64,000 nt of DNA, from assembly GCA_016182485.1 (NCBI GenBank), contig JACPGH010000002.1, positions 1 to 64,000 of the forward strand, written 5' to 3'. This document shows, one piece after another, positions 16,063 to 23,176 of the stretch (the stretch's first letter is position 1; each line of letters starts with the position of its first letter). Origin of the DNA: Candidatus Kaiserbacteria bacterium. Lineage in GTDB: Bacteria > Patescibacteria > Paceibacteria > UBA9973 > UBA2103. Both the position numbers and the translations under genes were made by a program. The notes beneath the pieces were generated by a model. It did no database searches. It had not been told where the DNA came from and saw nothing but the letters and a program-made list of their open reading frames with translations.

Positions 16063-17358
16063 ATGAAAATCTCCCCCTTCCAGGTCATTGTTATTGCAGT
16101 CTTCGGCCTTTCTGCCCTGGTCGGCATTTTTGTCTTTTCAACCTACTCTAGCCAGCGTGGGCAGGACGGCGTGGGGACCGTAGTTATCTGGGGGACTCTG
16201 CCTAAGAGAGATATCAGCGACGCGCTCTCTGTGGCGGCGAAAGCGGAGAATGCCCTCAAGGAAGTCTCATACGTCGAGAAGGAGGCTGCGACATTGCCGA
16301 TAGAGCTCGCGACTGCCATCGCGACCGGAGGCGCGCCTGATCTAATCCTCGCCTCGCAGGAGGACCTGCGCGCGATCGCCCGGTTCATTACGCCGATCCC
16401 GCTCTCGACGCTGCCGGCGCGTACGTTCGACGAGACCTTTGCCGCGGGCAGCAGGCTCTTCGCCGCGCCGGGCGGGGCGGGCTATTTCGGCATTCCGCTA
16501 CTTGTCGACCCGCTCGCGCTCTTCGTCAATCGCCCGATACTCTCGTCGAACGGCATTCCACTGCCGCCGTCAACCTGGGAAGGGCTTACCGGACTCGTTC
16601 CGCACGTTGCGAATCTCACTGCCGGCCGGCGGATAACCCGGGGACTCATTGCGCTAGGCACCTATGATAATGTCCGCAACGCGCGCGGGATCCTGTCGAC
16701 GCTTTTTTTCCAGGCAGGAGTGCCGGTCGTTACATACTCTGACGCCGGGCCTGCCGCGGATCTCGGTCAGAAATCTTCGCAGAACGCTCCGGGGAAGGCG
16801 GTGCTAGGCTTCTATGCGCAGTTTGCCGATCCCTCGAAGGTGTCCTATACGTGGAATGCGTCCATGCCGGACTCCCGGCAGACTTTCCTTGTCGGAGATC
16901 TCGGACTCTATCTCGGATATATATCGGAGGCCAGATACTTGCGCGCTGCGAATCCCAATCTGGATTTCATTGCGGTAGCCGTGCCCCAGCCGGCGACCGC
17001 CCGCGAGAAGAGTGTCTACGGACTCATGTATGCGCTCATGATCCCGAACGGAGCGAGGAATCCCGCCGGCGCGTATCAGGCCGCCGCCCTTATATCGAAT
17101 AACGGCGGACAGGTATTCGCCGCCGCGACCGGACTCGCGCCCGCCACGCTCCAAGCGCTCGCGGTCCCTCCCGACGATCCGACACTCTCGCTCGCTTACG
17201 CGGAGGCCTTGTATACCAAAGGCTGGCTGTCCCCAGCGCGTGAGAGAACGGACGCCATCTTCTCGGGTATGATTAATGCCGTGACGAGCGGCCGCGCCAC
17301 TCCCGATGCTGCGCTATCTACCGCTGAGATGGCGCTCGGTGCTCTATTACAGCAATGA
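16063..17358 (+). CDS. Extracellular solute-binding protein
   Basis: This 431-residue protein resembles the solute-binding proteins of sugar ABC importers. An N-terminal membrane anchor (about 6-27, VIVIAVFGLSALVGIFVFS) lacks a lipobox cysteine, so it is tethered rather than lipid-modified. The strand VVIWGTLPKRDISDAL and the hinge segments around GGAPDLILASQEDL and YGLMYALMIPNG are typical. No ABC permease or ATPase is next to it. Instead it starts the VirB2-like array, with an ATG-overlapping junction at 17355, so in this lineage it may serve the envelope apparatus rather than sugar import. Confidence 0.7.
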   Translation: MKISPFQVIVIAVFGLSALVGIFVFSTYSSQRGQDGVGTVVIWGTLPKRDISDALSVAAKAENALKEVSYVEKEAATLPIELATAIATGGAPDLILASQEDLRAIARFITPIPLSTLPARTFDETFAAGSRLFAAPGGAGYFGIPLLVDPLALFVNRPILSSNGIPLPPSTWEGLTGLVPHVANLTAGRRITRGLIALGTYDNVRNARGILSTLFFQAGVPVVTYSDAGPAADLGQKSSQNAPGKAVLGFYAQFADPSKVSYTWNASMPDSRQTFLVGDLGLYLGYISEARYLRAANPNLDFIAVAVPQPATAREKSVYGLMYALMIPNGARNPAGAYQAAALISNNGGQVFAAATGLAPATLQALAVPPDDPTLSLAYAEALYTKGWLSPARERTDAIFSGMINAVTSGRATPDAALSTAEMALGALLQQ

Positions 17359-17780
17359 AGATAAAAAATTTCTCGGCATTTTGCTTCGGGTGTCTGGTAC
17401 TTGTTGCAGCTACCCTCGTCGCGCGCGCATCGGCTCAGGCGGCCACGCCACCTGTCGTGACTACTCCAAGACCGCCGGGAGCAACGCCTCCTGAAGTCAC
17501 AAAAAGCACTACGCTCGTAAACCCGCTAGGCACGACGGATCTCCAAGGCTTCATACTGAGGATCCTGGACTTCGTCATCTATCTCGGTTCTTTGGTTATA
17601 ATCTTCATGCTCGTTTACATCGGCTTCCTCTTCGTGAAAGCCCGTGGCGTGCCGGCAGAAATTTCGAAAGCGCGGCAAGCACTCCTCTGGACCGTGGTCG
17701 GGGCGCTCATTCTGCTCGGTTCGAAGGCCATCGCGCTCGGCATTCAGGCTACCGTACAAGCTATCTCTACAGGGAACTGA
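17355..17780 (+). CDS. VirB2/TrbC-like membrane protein 1
   Basis: This 141-residue protein has a signal peptide (about 1-28, ending ASAQA), a Pro-rich stretch, and two membrane helices at about 65-90 and 108-130. A short basic loop (KARGVPAEISKARQA) lies between the helices. This is the plan of VirB2/TrbC pilins of type IV secretion. It overlaps the upstream solute-binding gene by 4 nt and is the first of six related tandem genes. It is probably a pilus or membrane-pore subunit, but no VirB4 or VirD4 is in the window. Confidence 0.7.
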   Translation: MKIKNFSAFCFGCLVLVAATLVARASAQAATPPVVTTPRPPGATPPEVTKSTTLVNPLGTTDLQGFILRILDFVIYLGSLVIIFMLVYIGFLFVKARGVPAEISKARQALLWTVVGALILLGSKAIALGIQATVQAISTGN

Positions 17781-17795
17781 CATGTCCTACCGGGT

Positions 17796-18044
17796 ATGAC
17801 CTTCGCGCAATTTATATACGGCATAGTCGGCGTCATAAATACGGTCGTCATTCCGATAATTTTCGCGCTTACCTTCCTTGTATTTGTGTGGGGGATTTTC
17901 AGATATTACTTCTTGAAAAGCGCCGATGAGAAAGAACGTACGAACGCCCGAGCCTTCGTGCTCTGGGGCCTTGTCGGCATGATTCTTATCCTCTCGATAT
18001 GGGGGCTCGTGAATGTCGCGTTATCCACGCTCGGCATCGGTTAG
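17796..18044 (+). CDS. VirB2/TrbC-like membrane protein 2
   Basis: This 82-residue two-helix protein starts MTFAQFIYGIVGVINTVVIP, has a loop KSADEKERTNAR between the helices, and ends in the family-type LVNVALSTLGIG. It has no cleavable signal. It is the smallest core unit of the array and shares with its neighbours the pattern loop, then helix, then WGLVN. Confidence 0.65.
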   Translation: MTFAQFIYGIVGVINTVVIPIIFALTFLVFVWGIFRYYFLKSADEKERTNARAFVLWGLVGMILILSIWGLVNVALSTLGIG

Positions 18045-18058
18045 CTTCGCCGGCGTGT

Positions 18059-18064
18059 CATACT
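18059..18064 (+). promoter_or_regulatory. -10 box before the third VirB2-like gene
   Basis: CATACT ends 7 nt before the ATG at 18072, suggesting an internal leaderless promoter in the array. Confidence 0.35.
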
Positions 18065-18071
18065 TATCGAT

Positions 18072-18554
18072 ATGAGAATAAAATCTTTAGCCTGCGCCGC
18101 GCTCTCGGTATTCTTGCTCGCTGCGCCGACTCTCGTTTCAGCGGCCGTTTCGGTTAGCGGAGGCGTCTCGGGAGACGGTTATTCCGTAGCCGGAGGCGTC
18201 TCGAACCGGGGAGGTTTCTTCGGGATCTCGTGGGGCGGCGGAGGCGGCGGATTCGGTATCGGCGCCTGCTCGAATACGATTTGCGGCGTGGGGGCCCTCA
18301 TCCTTTTCATCATCAACCAAGTGCTCGTGCCGGTTCTCTTCGCGCTCGCCTTCATCATGTTTCTCTACGGGGTCGCGAAGGCCTACATATTCTCTCATGG
18401 CGAGGCGAAGGCGGTTGGGGAGGGGCATAAGCTCGTGCTCTGGGGCGTAGTCGCGTTCGCCGTTATGCTTTCGCTCTGGGGACTGGTAAATGTGGTAGCG
18501 AGCACTTTCGGCCTGGCCGGTTTCAGCGCCCCTCCCACCCCGACTTCTTACTAG
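18072..18554 (+). CDS. VirB2/TrbC-like membrane protein 3
   Basis: This 160-residue member has a signal peptide (about 1-24, ending LVSA) and an unusual Gly/Ser-rich segment (about 25-70, SWGGGGGGFGIGACSNTICG) with two cysteines. Two helices follow with the family WGLVN motif. The Gly-rich insert could be exposed on the cell surface. GCCTA-rich sequence follows the stop. Confidence 0.65.
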   Translation: MRIKSLACAALSVFLLAAPTLVSAAVSVSGGVSGDGYSVAGGVSNRGGFFGISWGGGGGGFGIGACSNTICGVGALILFIINQVLVPVLFALAFIMFLYGVAKAYIFSHGEAKAVGEGHKLVLWGVVAFAVMLSLWGLVNVVASTFGLAGFSAPPTPTSY

Positions 18555-18586
18555 CGCCTAAAGCCTAGCGCCTAACTCCCGACTCC

Positions 18587-19234
18587 ATGATCAACACGAC
18601 ATATATCGACTACTATAAAAATTTCTTCGTCGGGACCATCAACTCGGTTCTGGTTCCCGTTTTGATAGCCCTCGCCTTTATAGTCTTTCTCTACGGCGCC
18701 TATAAATATTTCATTTACGGCGCGGCGGTCGAAACGGAACGCAAGACCGGGAGGACCGTCATGCTTTATGGAGTTATAGGTTTTGTCCTGATTTTCTCGC
18801 TCTGGGGGCTCGTTAATATGCTCATGAGCACCCTCAATCTTGGCGGCCAGAATGCACCGCCTCCGCCTACCGTCGGGGGAGGAAGGGCAGCTCCAACAGG
18901 AGGCACCGCATTCCCTTCTTATGACAGCGGCTGGGCCGACGATGGCGGCTGGGGTAGTGCCGCGCCCGCCGGTAATTCTGATTACCAAAACTGTCTCGCC
19001 GACGGTCTCAGTCCGGCGGTGTGCTCCGCAGCGACTTCCGCCGGAACGGGAACCGGCAACATATGTATGAATTCGTCCGCGACTAATCAGGGCGATCCCT
19101 TGCCGTGTGTCTATGGTGCCCCTTCTACTTACACTACGAATTCCGTAGAACAAGGCGGCGCATGCACAACAAATTATCAGTGTAAGAGCGGATTATATTG
19201 CACTAATGGTACCTGCGAGGTTCAAGCGCCCTAG
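18587..19234 (+). CDS. VirB2/TrbC-like protein 4 with Cys-rich tail
   Basis: This 215-residue protein pairs the two-helix VirB2-like core (about 13-90, ending LVNMLMSTLNL) with a C-terminal extension of about 120 residues. The tail is Gly/Ser/Thr-rich and holds eight cysteines spaced as in small disulfide domains (NCLADGLSPAVCS, NICMN, PCVYG, GACTTNYQCKSGLYCTNGTC). It is the only member with this tail. A disulfide-stabilised surface or tip domain is my inference. Confidence 0.6.
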   Translation: MINTTYIDYYKNFFVGTINSVLVPVLIALAFIVFLYGAYKYFIYGAAVETERKTGRTVMLYGVIGFVLIFSLWGLVNMLMSTLNLGGQNAPPPPTVGGGRAAPTGGTAFPSYDSGWADDGGWGSAAPAGNSDYQNCLADGLSPAVCSAATSAGTGTGNICMNSSATNQGDPLPCVYGAPSTYTTNSVEQGGACTTNYQCKSGLYCTNGTCEVQAP

Positions 19235-19307
19235 GATTATCCCCAATTTGCTTTCAGAACGGTAATGCGGGACGTTATAATGACCTTGTTATCCATTCAT
19301 CCATAGT

Positions 19308-19676
19308 ATGAAAAAAGCATTTATCCTCAGCGCCCTCGCGTTCGCCCTGCCGCTCGTCTCGTCGGCCGCGATCAGTAATATCTCGGACGTCGGTTCGTTC
19401 ATAATCAATGTCATCAACAACATCATAGTCCCGGTGCTGTTCGCAGTGGCGTTCCTCGTGTTCCTCTGGGGCGCCTTCCAAGTCTTCATTCTCGGCGCGC
19501 AGTCTGACGATACGAAGGAAAAAGGAAAGCTTAAAATGCTTTGGGGCTTGATCGGCTTCTTCGTGATGGTCTCGGTCTGGGGACTCGTCAACATCCTCAC
19601 CGGCTCGGTTTCCTTCGGCAACAACGCAGGACCCGCGGGCGGCACTCCTCGGGCAGGCTTCCAGGTGGGGCAGTAA
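19308..19676 (+). CDS. VirB2/TrbC-like membrane protein 5
   Basis: This 122-residue protein has a signal peptide (about 1-20, ending SSAA), two helices with the loop GAQSDDTKEKGKLKML, the motif WGLVNILTG and a short Gly-rich tail. A clear spacer with possible -10 (TATAAT at 19276-19281) precedes it, so part of the array may have its own promoter. Confidence 0.68.
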   Translation: MKKAFILSALAFALPLVSSAAISNISDVGSFIINVINNIIVPVLFAVAFLVFLWGAFQVFILGAQSDDTKEKGKLKMLWGLIGFFVMVSVWGLVNILTGSVSFGNNAGPAGGTPRAGFQVGQ

Positions 19677-19682
19677 CCGTAA

Positions 19683-19949
19683 ATGAGCGTTCTCTACCAA
19701 TTCGTCGGGAAGCTGACGGAGCAGATAGTAAATCCCATCCTCCTGCTTCTCACGGCGGTCGCGTTCGTCATCTTTCTCTGGGGCGCGTATGAATTCGTCG
19801 CGAATGCGGGGGATGGGAAAAAACGCGAGGAAGGCCGGCAAGCGATCTTCTGGGGCATCATCGGCCTCGTAATAATCTTCGGCGCGTACGGCATTCTGAA
19901 TGTCGCACTACGCACATTTAATATCCAGGAGGTAGTCGCGCCAAGGTAA
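19683..19949 (+). CDS. VirB2/TrbC-like membrane protein 6
   Basis: This 88-residue two-helix member starts MSVLYQFVGKLTEQIVNPIL. It has the loop GDGKKREEGRQA and the ending YGILNVALRTFNIQ. It starts 6 nt after gene 5 and is the last of the array. A long hairpin terminator follows at 19970-20012. Confidence 0.68.
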   Translation: MSVLYQFVGKLTEQIVNPILLLLTAVAFVIFLWGAYEFVANAGDGKKREEGRQAIFWGIIGLVIIFGAYGILNVALRTFNIQEVVAPR

Positions 19950-19969
19950 GGAAACGTGAGACAAAAGGA

Positions 19970-20012
19970 AAGGGCCGCCTCGCCACACTTGTAAGTGTGG
20001 CTGGCGGCCCTT
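19970..20012. terminator. Long bidirectional hairpin
   Basis: GGGCCGCC/GGCGGCCC and an inner CCACACTT/AAGTGTGG stem form a long helix between the convergent VirB2-like array and the gene ending at 20031. Confidence 0.8.
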
Positions 20013-20030
20013 CTCTCACTGCACGAAAGA

Positions 20031-20843
20031 TCAGATCGGCGGGCAGGTCTTGCCGTCCGGCAGCCGCCGAAGTACGTACTTCATGACGACTTCTCCCTGC
20101 TTTGCCTTGAAGCGCAAGAAGGAGGTGCCGTCCTTGATGTCGTACTCGAAGATAATAAGCTCAGGCGGGTCGTAGCAGACCTGCATGCCGTCTACCGCTG
20201 TCCCTTCGGCCGGCTTGATCCAGTTGGACCATACCTCGCGGACGAGACATCCGCGCGTTTCCCTCGAGCTGACATCCGGACAGGCGGATACCCCCGCCGG
20301 TGTCCTCGAAACCTTCTCTTCCTTGCTCCCGATCCCGAGCCATAGGGCGATTGGCAGGAGAACGAAGAGGCCGACCGCCGCACCGATTCCGATCCGGCGC
20401 AGGAACCAAGTAACCTGCGCCTGGCGGTACGTCGCTGCGAACACGTCGACGAGCACGTAGGCGACTATGAGCCAGAACCAGCGGTCCCACGCCCATGCTC
20501 CGAGCGCGGCAGGCGTCGGCGCCTCCCACGTCGCCGTGAAGACGCCAAAGTAGAGTATGAGCAGGGCGGCGAGAGCGAGCACCGTCCTTAGGGTGTAGAG
20601 GACAGTGGTGGGTATACTCTGCTGCGCCCTAGGTTCTTCAGGTCGAGGAGTTCGCACGGCCTGCGGGACTCCTCCAGGTTGGGGAGTTTGCACGGTTGGT
20701 GCGGCCACCGCGCTGCGTCGGTTGATCTGCGTTTGCGTCTGCATCATCTGTCGAGAGCGGCGGCCGCCGAAACGTAAGGAGGCTAGAACGGTCCCGATGA
20801 GAGCGAAGACGATAACGATCACGCCTACTAGCCCCCAGCTCAT
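20031..20843 (-). CDS. Multi-pass membrane protein of unknown function
   Basis: This 270-residue protein has an N-terminal helix (about 3-23), a Gln/Pro-rich cytoplasmic stretch, three further membrane segments between about 82 and 175, and a C-terminal soluble domain with three cysteines (SACPDVSSRETRGCL, QVCYDPPE). No family is recognised. It overlaps the SPFH gene upstream by 4 nt (ATGA), so the two likely work together in the membrane. Confidence 0.6.
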   Translation of the reverse strand: MSWGLVGVIVIVFALIGTVLASLRFGGRRSRQMMQTQTQINRRSAVAAPTVQTPQPGGVPQAVRTPRPEEPRAQQSIPTTVLYTLRTVLALAALLILYFGVFTATWEAPTPAALGAWAWDRWFWLIVAYVLVDVFAATYRQAQVTWFLRRIGIGAAVGLFVLLPIALWLGIGSKEEKVSRTPAGVSACPDVSSRETRGCLVREVWSNWIKPAEGTAVDGMQVCYDPPELIIFEYDIKDGTSFLRFKAKQGEVVMKYVLRRLPDGKTCPPI

Positions 20844-21985
20844 TTCTTCTCACTCCCTTCCGTCCGCTCCGCCTTCTGCAGGAATTGCTCGATGGAGGCG
20901 ATGAGCGGATTGTTTGCCCAGATTATCGTGTTGCCTGCCTTGCTGGAAGCGTCGCGCATGGCGTCGAGTTGAGCAAGCAGGGCACCAGCCGGGCCGTACT
21001 CGCGAATTGCTTCGAGCCGTACGCGAAGCGCTTCAGCTTCGGCTGCGCTGGTTACTCGCGTAACATGCGCTTTTGCTTCACCGGCCGTCTTCGTCGCGAT
21101 TGCTTCTTGCTCGGCAACGTACTGTGCCGTAGCTGCTTCCTCGCTCCTGCGCTTTGTGTCCCCAGTCAATGCGACGGTCTGCAGGTCGGCCGTTCGGATT
21201 TCGATACCGTAGCGACCCTGCAGCCCGTGCGGATCTTTCAGCGACCCGTCTGGGTTCTTGTCGTCTGGCAGTTCGAGGGAAAGCCTGATGATCGGAGCGG
21301 AATAAGAAGTGTCATCATCCGTTCCGCTTGCCCTCAGAAGATCCTCGTACTTCTGGTTCGCTACATACAGCCGCGCATATCGATTTATCGCCGATGTGAT
21401 GCGCTCCATCCAGTCTTCGCCGCTGAAGAGTGCTCGGTATGGGTTGCGTATTGCGACGGTGGCGAGTGTGAGCAGATCAACCGGCAGGCGGTCTTTGGTC
21501 TCCGCCGCTTCAGTCACGATGGCGTAGGTGAAGTCGGCTACAAAGATGAAGTCCGTTGCTTCGGAGCGCGCGAAGACCTCCTTTTTCCCTTGCGGGTTGG
21601 TTCGCGTCTCGTTCCACTCGAAGCCGTAGACGTATACGCTGTTCGCCCACGGCCACCCGATCCAGAAAAGGCCGAGGTGCTTGAACAGCGGGTTCCTATC
21701 GTCGAACTCCGCATCGCGATGCTGGCCGTGATCCAGCACTTGCCAGGAAGGTTCAGCCCGAACGTACCACCTCTTTGAGGGATCATTGAGACGGTACCCT
21801 TTGAAGGACATGATGAACCGATCGAACGAGTTGCCTCGCATGATGGCCTTTGCCGTCCCTTCCCTCACGGTGGTGAAGAGGATATCTTCCTCCGCCAACC
21901 ACTTCAGGAAGAAGCTGAGAAGAGGGTAGGCGAGACCGAGAAGCACAAGAACTGCCAGTAACAGCACGTTGTCGAACGTTTCCAT
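20840..21985 (-). CDS. SPFH/band-7 domain membrane protein
   Basis: This 381-residue protein has one N-terminal membrane helix (about 7-28), a band-7/SPFH-like domain (about 35-255, with EIRTADLQTVAL near its end), and a long Ala/Glu-rich helical region (about 265-345) like that of stomatin and flotillin proteins, which form large oligomeric membrane cages. A GAGGGA Shine-Dalgarno precedes the ATG at 21985. It is paired with the membrane protein at 20031, as SPFH proteins are often paired with a partner. Confidence 0.65.
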   Translation of the reverse strand: METFDNVLLLAVLVLLGLAYPLLSFFLKWLAEEDILFTTVREGTAKAIMRGNSFDRFIMSFKGYRLNDPSKRWYVRAEPSWQVLDHGQHRDAEFDDRNPLFKHLGLFWIGWPWANSVYVYGFEWNETRTNPQGKKEVFARSEATDFIFVADFTYAIVTEAAETKDRLPVDLLTLATVAIRNPYRALFSGEDWMERITSAINRYARLYVANQKYEDLLRASGTDDDTSYSAPIIRLSLELPDDKNPDGSLKDPHGLQGRYGIEIRTADLQTVALTGDTKRRSEEAATAQYVAEQEAIATKTAGEAKAHVTRVTSAAEAEALRVRLEAIREYGPAGALLAQLDAMRDASSKAGNTIIWANNPLIASIEQFLQKAERTEGSEKK

Positions 21986-22082
21986 CTGACTTTCCCTCTT
22001 GGCGCGTTAGCGCCGTGTATTGTGAACCGAAATGATCAGGTTCCTGCCAATTAGATTACGCAAAAATCAATAAAAGTCAAGG

Positions 22083-22165
22083 TGCTGGGGAGAGGACTCG
22101 AACCTCCAATGGATTACTCCTCGTGGTCCTAAGCCACGCGCGTCTACCAATTTCGCCACCCCAGC
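22083..22165 (-). tRNA. tRNA-Leu (TAG)
   Basis: A reverse-strand tRNA with a GCTGGGG/CCCCAGC acceptor stem, the anticodon loop CTTAGGA (anticodon TAG), a long variable arm as expected for Leu, and a T-loop of GGTTCGAGTCC type. CCA is not encoded. Confidence 0.95.
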
Positions 22166-22231
22166 AGAGTCGAAGAAACTATACACGAAGATATACCGTG
22201 GATGACTGGCAAGTGCGACTCCTATACAGGA

Positions 22232-22237
22232 TATAAT
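22232..22237 (+). promoter_or_regulatory. -10 box of HTH gene, leaderless
   Basis: A perfect TATAAT ends 6 nt before the ATG at 22244. Confidence 0.6.
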
Positions 22238-22243
22238 CTATGG

Positions 22244-22975
22244 ATGAGATTGACCAGACTCAGATATCAGGCAGTTCGATTGCGAAGAAAAGGATTGAGT
22301 TACGGTGAGATCAGGAAAAAACTTCATATACCAAAGAGCACATTAAGCGCATGGCTGCGCTACATACCATTGTCAGAGGAAGACAAATCGCGTTTGTACA
22401 ATGCGAGGATTCGCGCCATGGTTTCAGGCCCAAACTGCAATCGCGCTCGGCGCCTGCTCGAAATAGACTCCATTGTCCAAGGTGCCGGAAAAGAGATATC
22501 ACATCCGATCTCTCGCGATGCGCATTTATTACTTGGAGCAGCTCTCTATTGGGCCGAAGGCTCGAAAAGCGGCGCCATTTCCATTACGAACTCGGATCCA
22601 GTGCTGATCGCGTTTATGGTGCGCTGGTTCTCGGACATATTTTTGGTTTCCCCGAAGGGTTTTAAGGCATGGTTGAATATCTATTCCCAGCAGAACGACG
22701 CTCACCTAAAGCGTTTCTGGTCATCAATCACGGGTATTCCAGTCTCCCGGTTTGGGAAGAGCTTCATAAAGCCGCGCTCGAAAGGAATAAAGAAGAATAA
22801 TTTATACTATGGTACGATCAAAATCCGGATACCTAAAAGTACTGATAACAAACATAGAATATTTGGCTGGCTCCAGGGAGCACTGCGTGAGTATCATAGC
22901 GAGTACGTGGTTGCACAGAGGAAATGGATTCAGTTGCGCACAGTTGAAAGACCGGCAAATCTCGACTACAGTTAA
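22244..22975 (+). CDS. HTH protein of a Parcubacteria family
   Basis: This 243-residue protein begins with a helix-turn-helix (about 5-40, YQAVRLRRKGLSYGEIRKKL then PKSTLSAWLRYIPLS) like resolvase/Hin HTH domains. A middle part (about 80-200, LLLGAALYWAEGSKSGAI, FMVRWFSDIF, YGTIKIRIPKST) resembles compact LAGLIDADG-like endonuclease folds. I have seen the family as widespread hypothetical proteins of CPR genomes, but no function is proven. It lies alone between tRNA-Leu and tRNA-Lys, a typical landing site for mobile genes. The start follows a leaderless TATAAT. Confidence 0.6.
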   Translation: MRLTRLRYQAVRLRRKGLSYGEIRKKLHIPKSTLSAWLRYIPLSEEDKSRLYNARIRAMVSGPNCNRARRLLEIDSIVQGAGKEISHPISRDAHLLLGAALYWAEGSKSGAISITNSDPVLIAFMVRWFSDIFLVSPKGFKAWLNIYSQQNDAHLKRFWSSITGIPVSRFGKSFIKPRSKGIKKNNLYYGTIKIRIPKSTDNKHRIFGWLQGALREYHSEYVVAQRKWIQLRTVERPANLDYS

Positions 22976-22979
22976 AGTA

Positions 22980-23053
22980 CCGCCCGTAGCTCAGTTGGTT
23001 AGAGCAATCGCCTCTTAAGCGGAAGGTCCCTGGTTCGAATCCAGGCGGGCGGA
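22980..23053 (+). tRNA. tRNA-Lys (CTT)
   Basis: A CCGCCCG/CGGGCGG acceptor stem, D-arm GCTCAGTTGGTTAGAGC, anticodon loop CTCTTAA (anticodon CTT) and T-arm CTGGTTCGAATCCAG. One A-A mismatch lies at the top of the anticodon stem. CCA is not encoded. Confidence 0.95.
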
Positions 23054-23170
23054 CTTGTGAAGCGCATTCAGTCGTTATGACTGTGAGTTAATTAATAATA
23101 ACTTCCGTTCTCCCCAGTGCGGCGTTGATTCGGGAGGGCAGTAGTCCATACTTAGCCTAGTACCTCTCTA

Positions 23171-23176
23171 TATAAT
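23171..23176 (+). promoter_or_regulatory. -10 box of giant surface protein gene
   Basis: TATAAT ends 12 nt before the ATG at 23189. A CATAAT closer to the ATG overlaps it. Confidence 0.5.
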
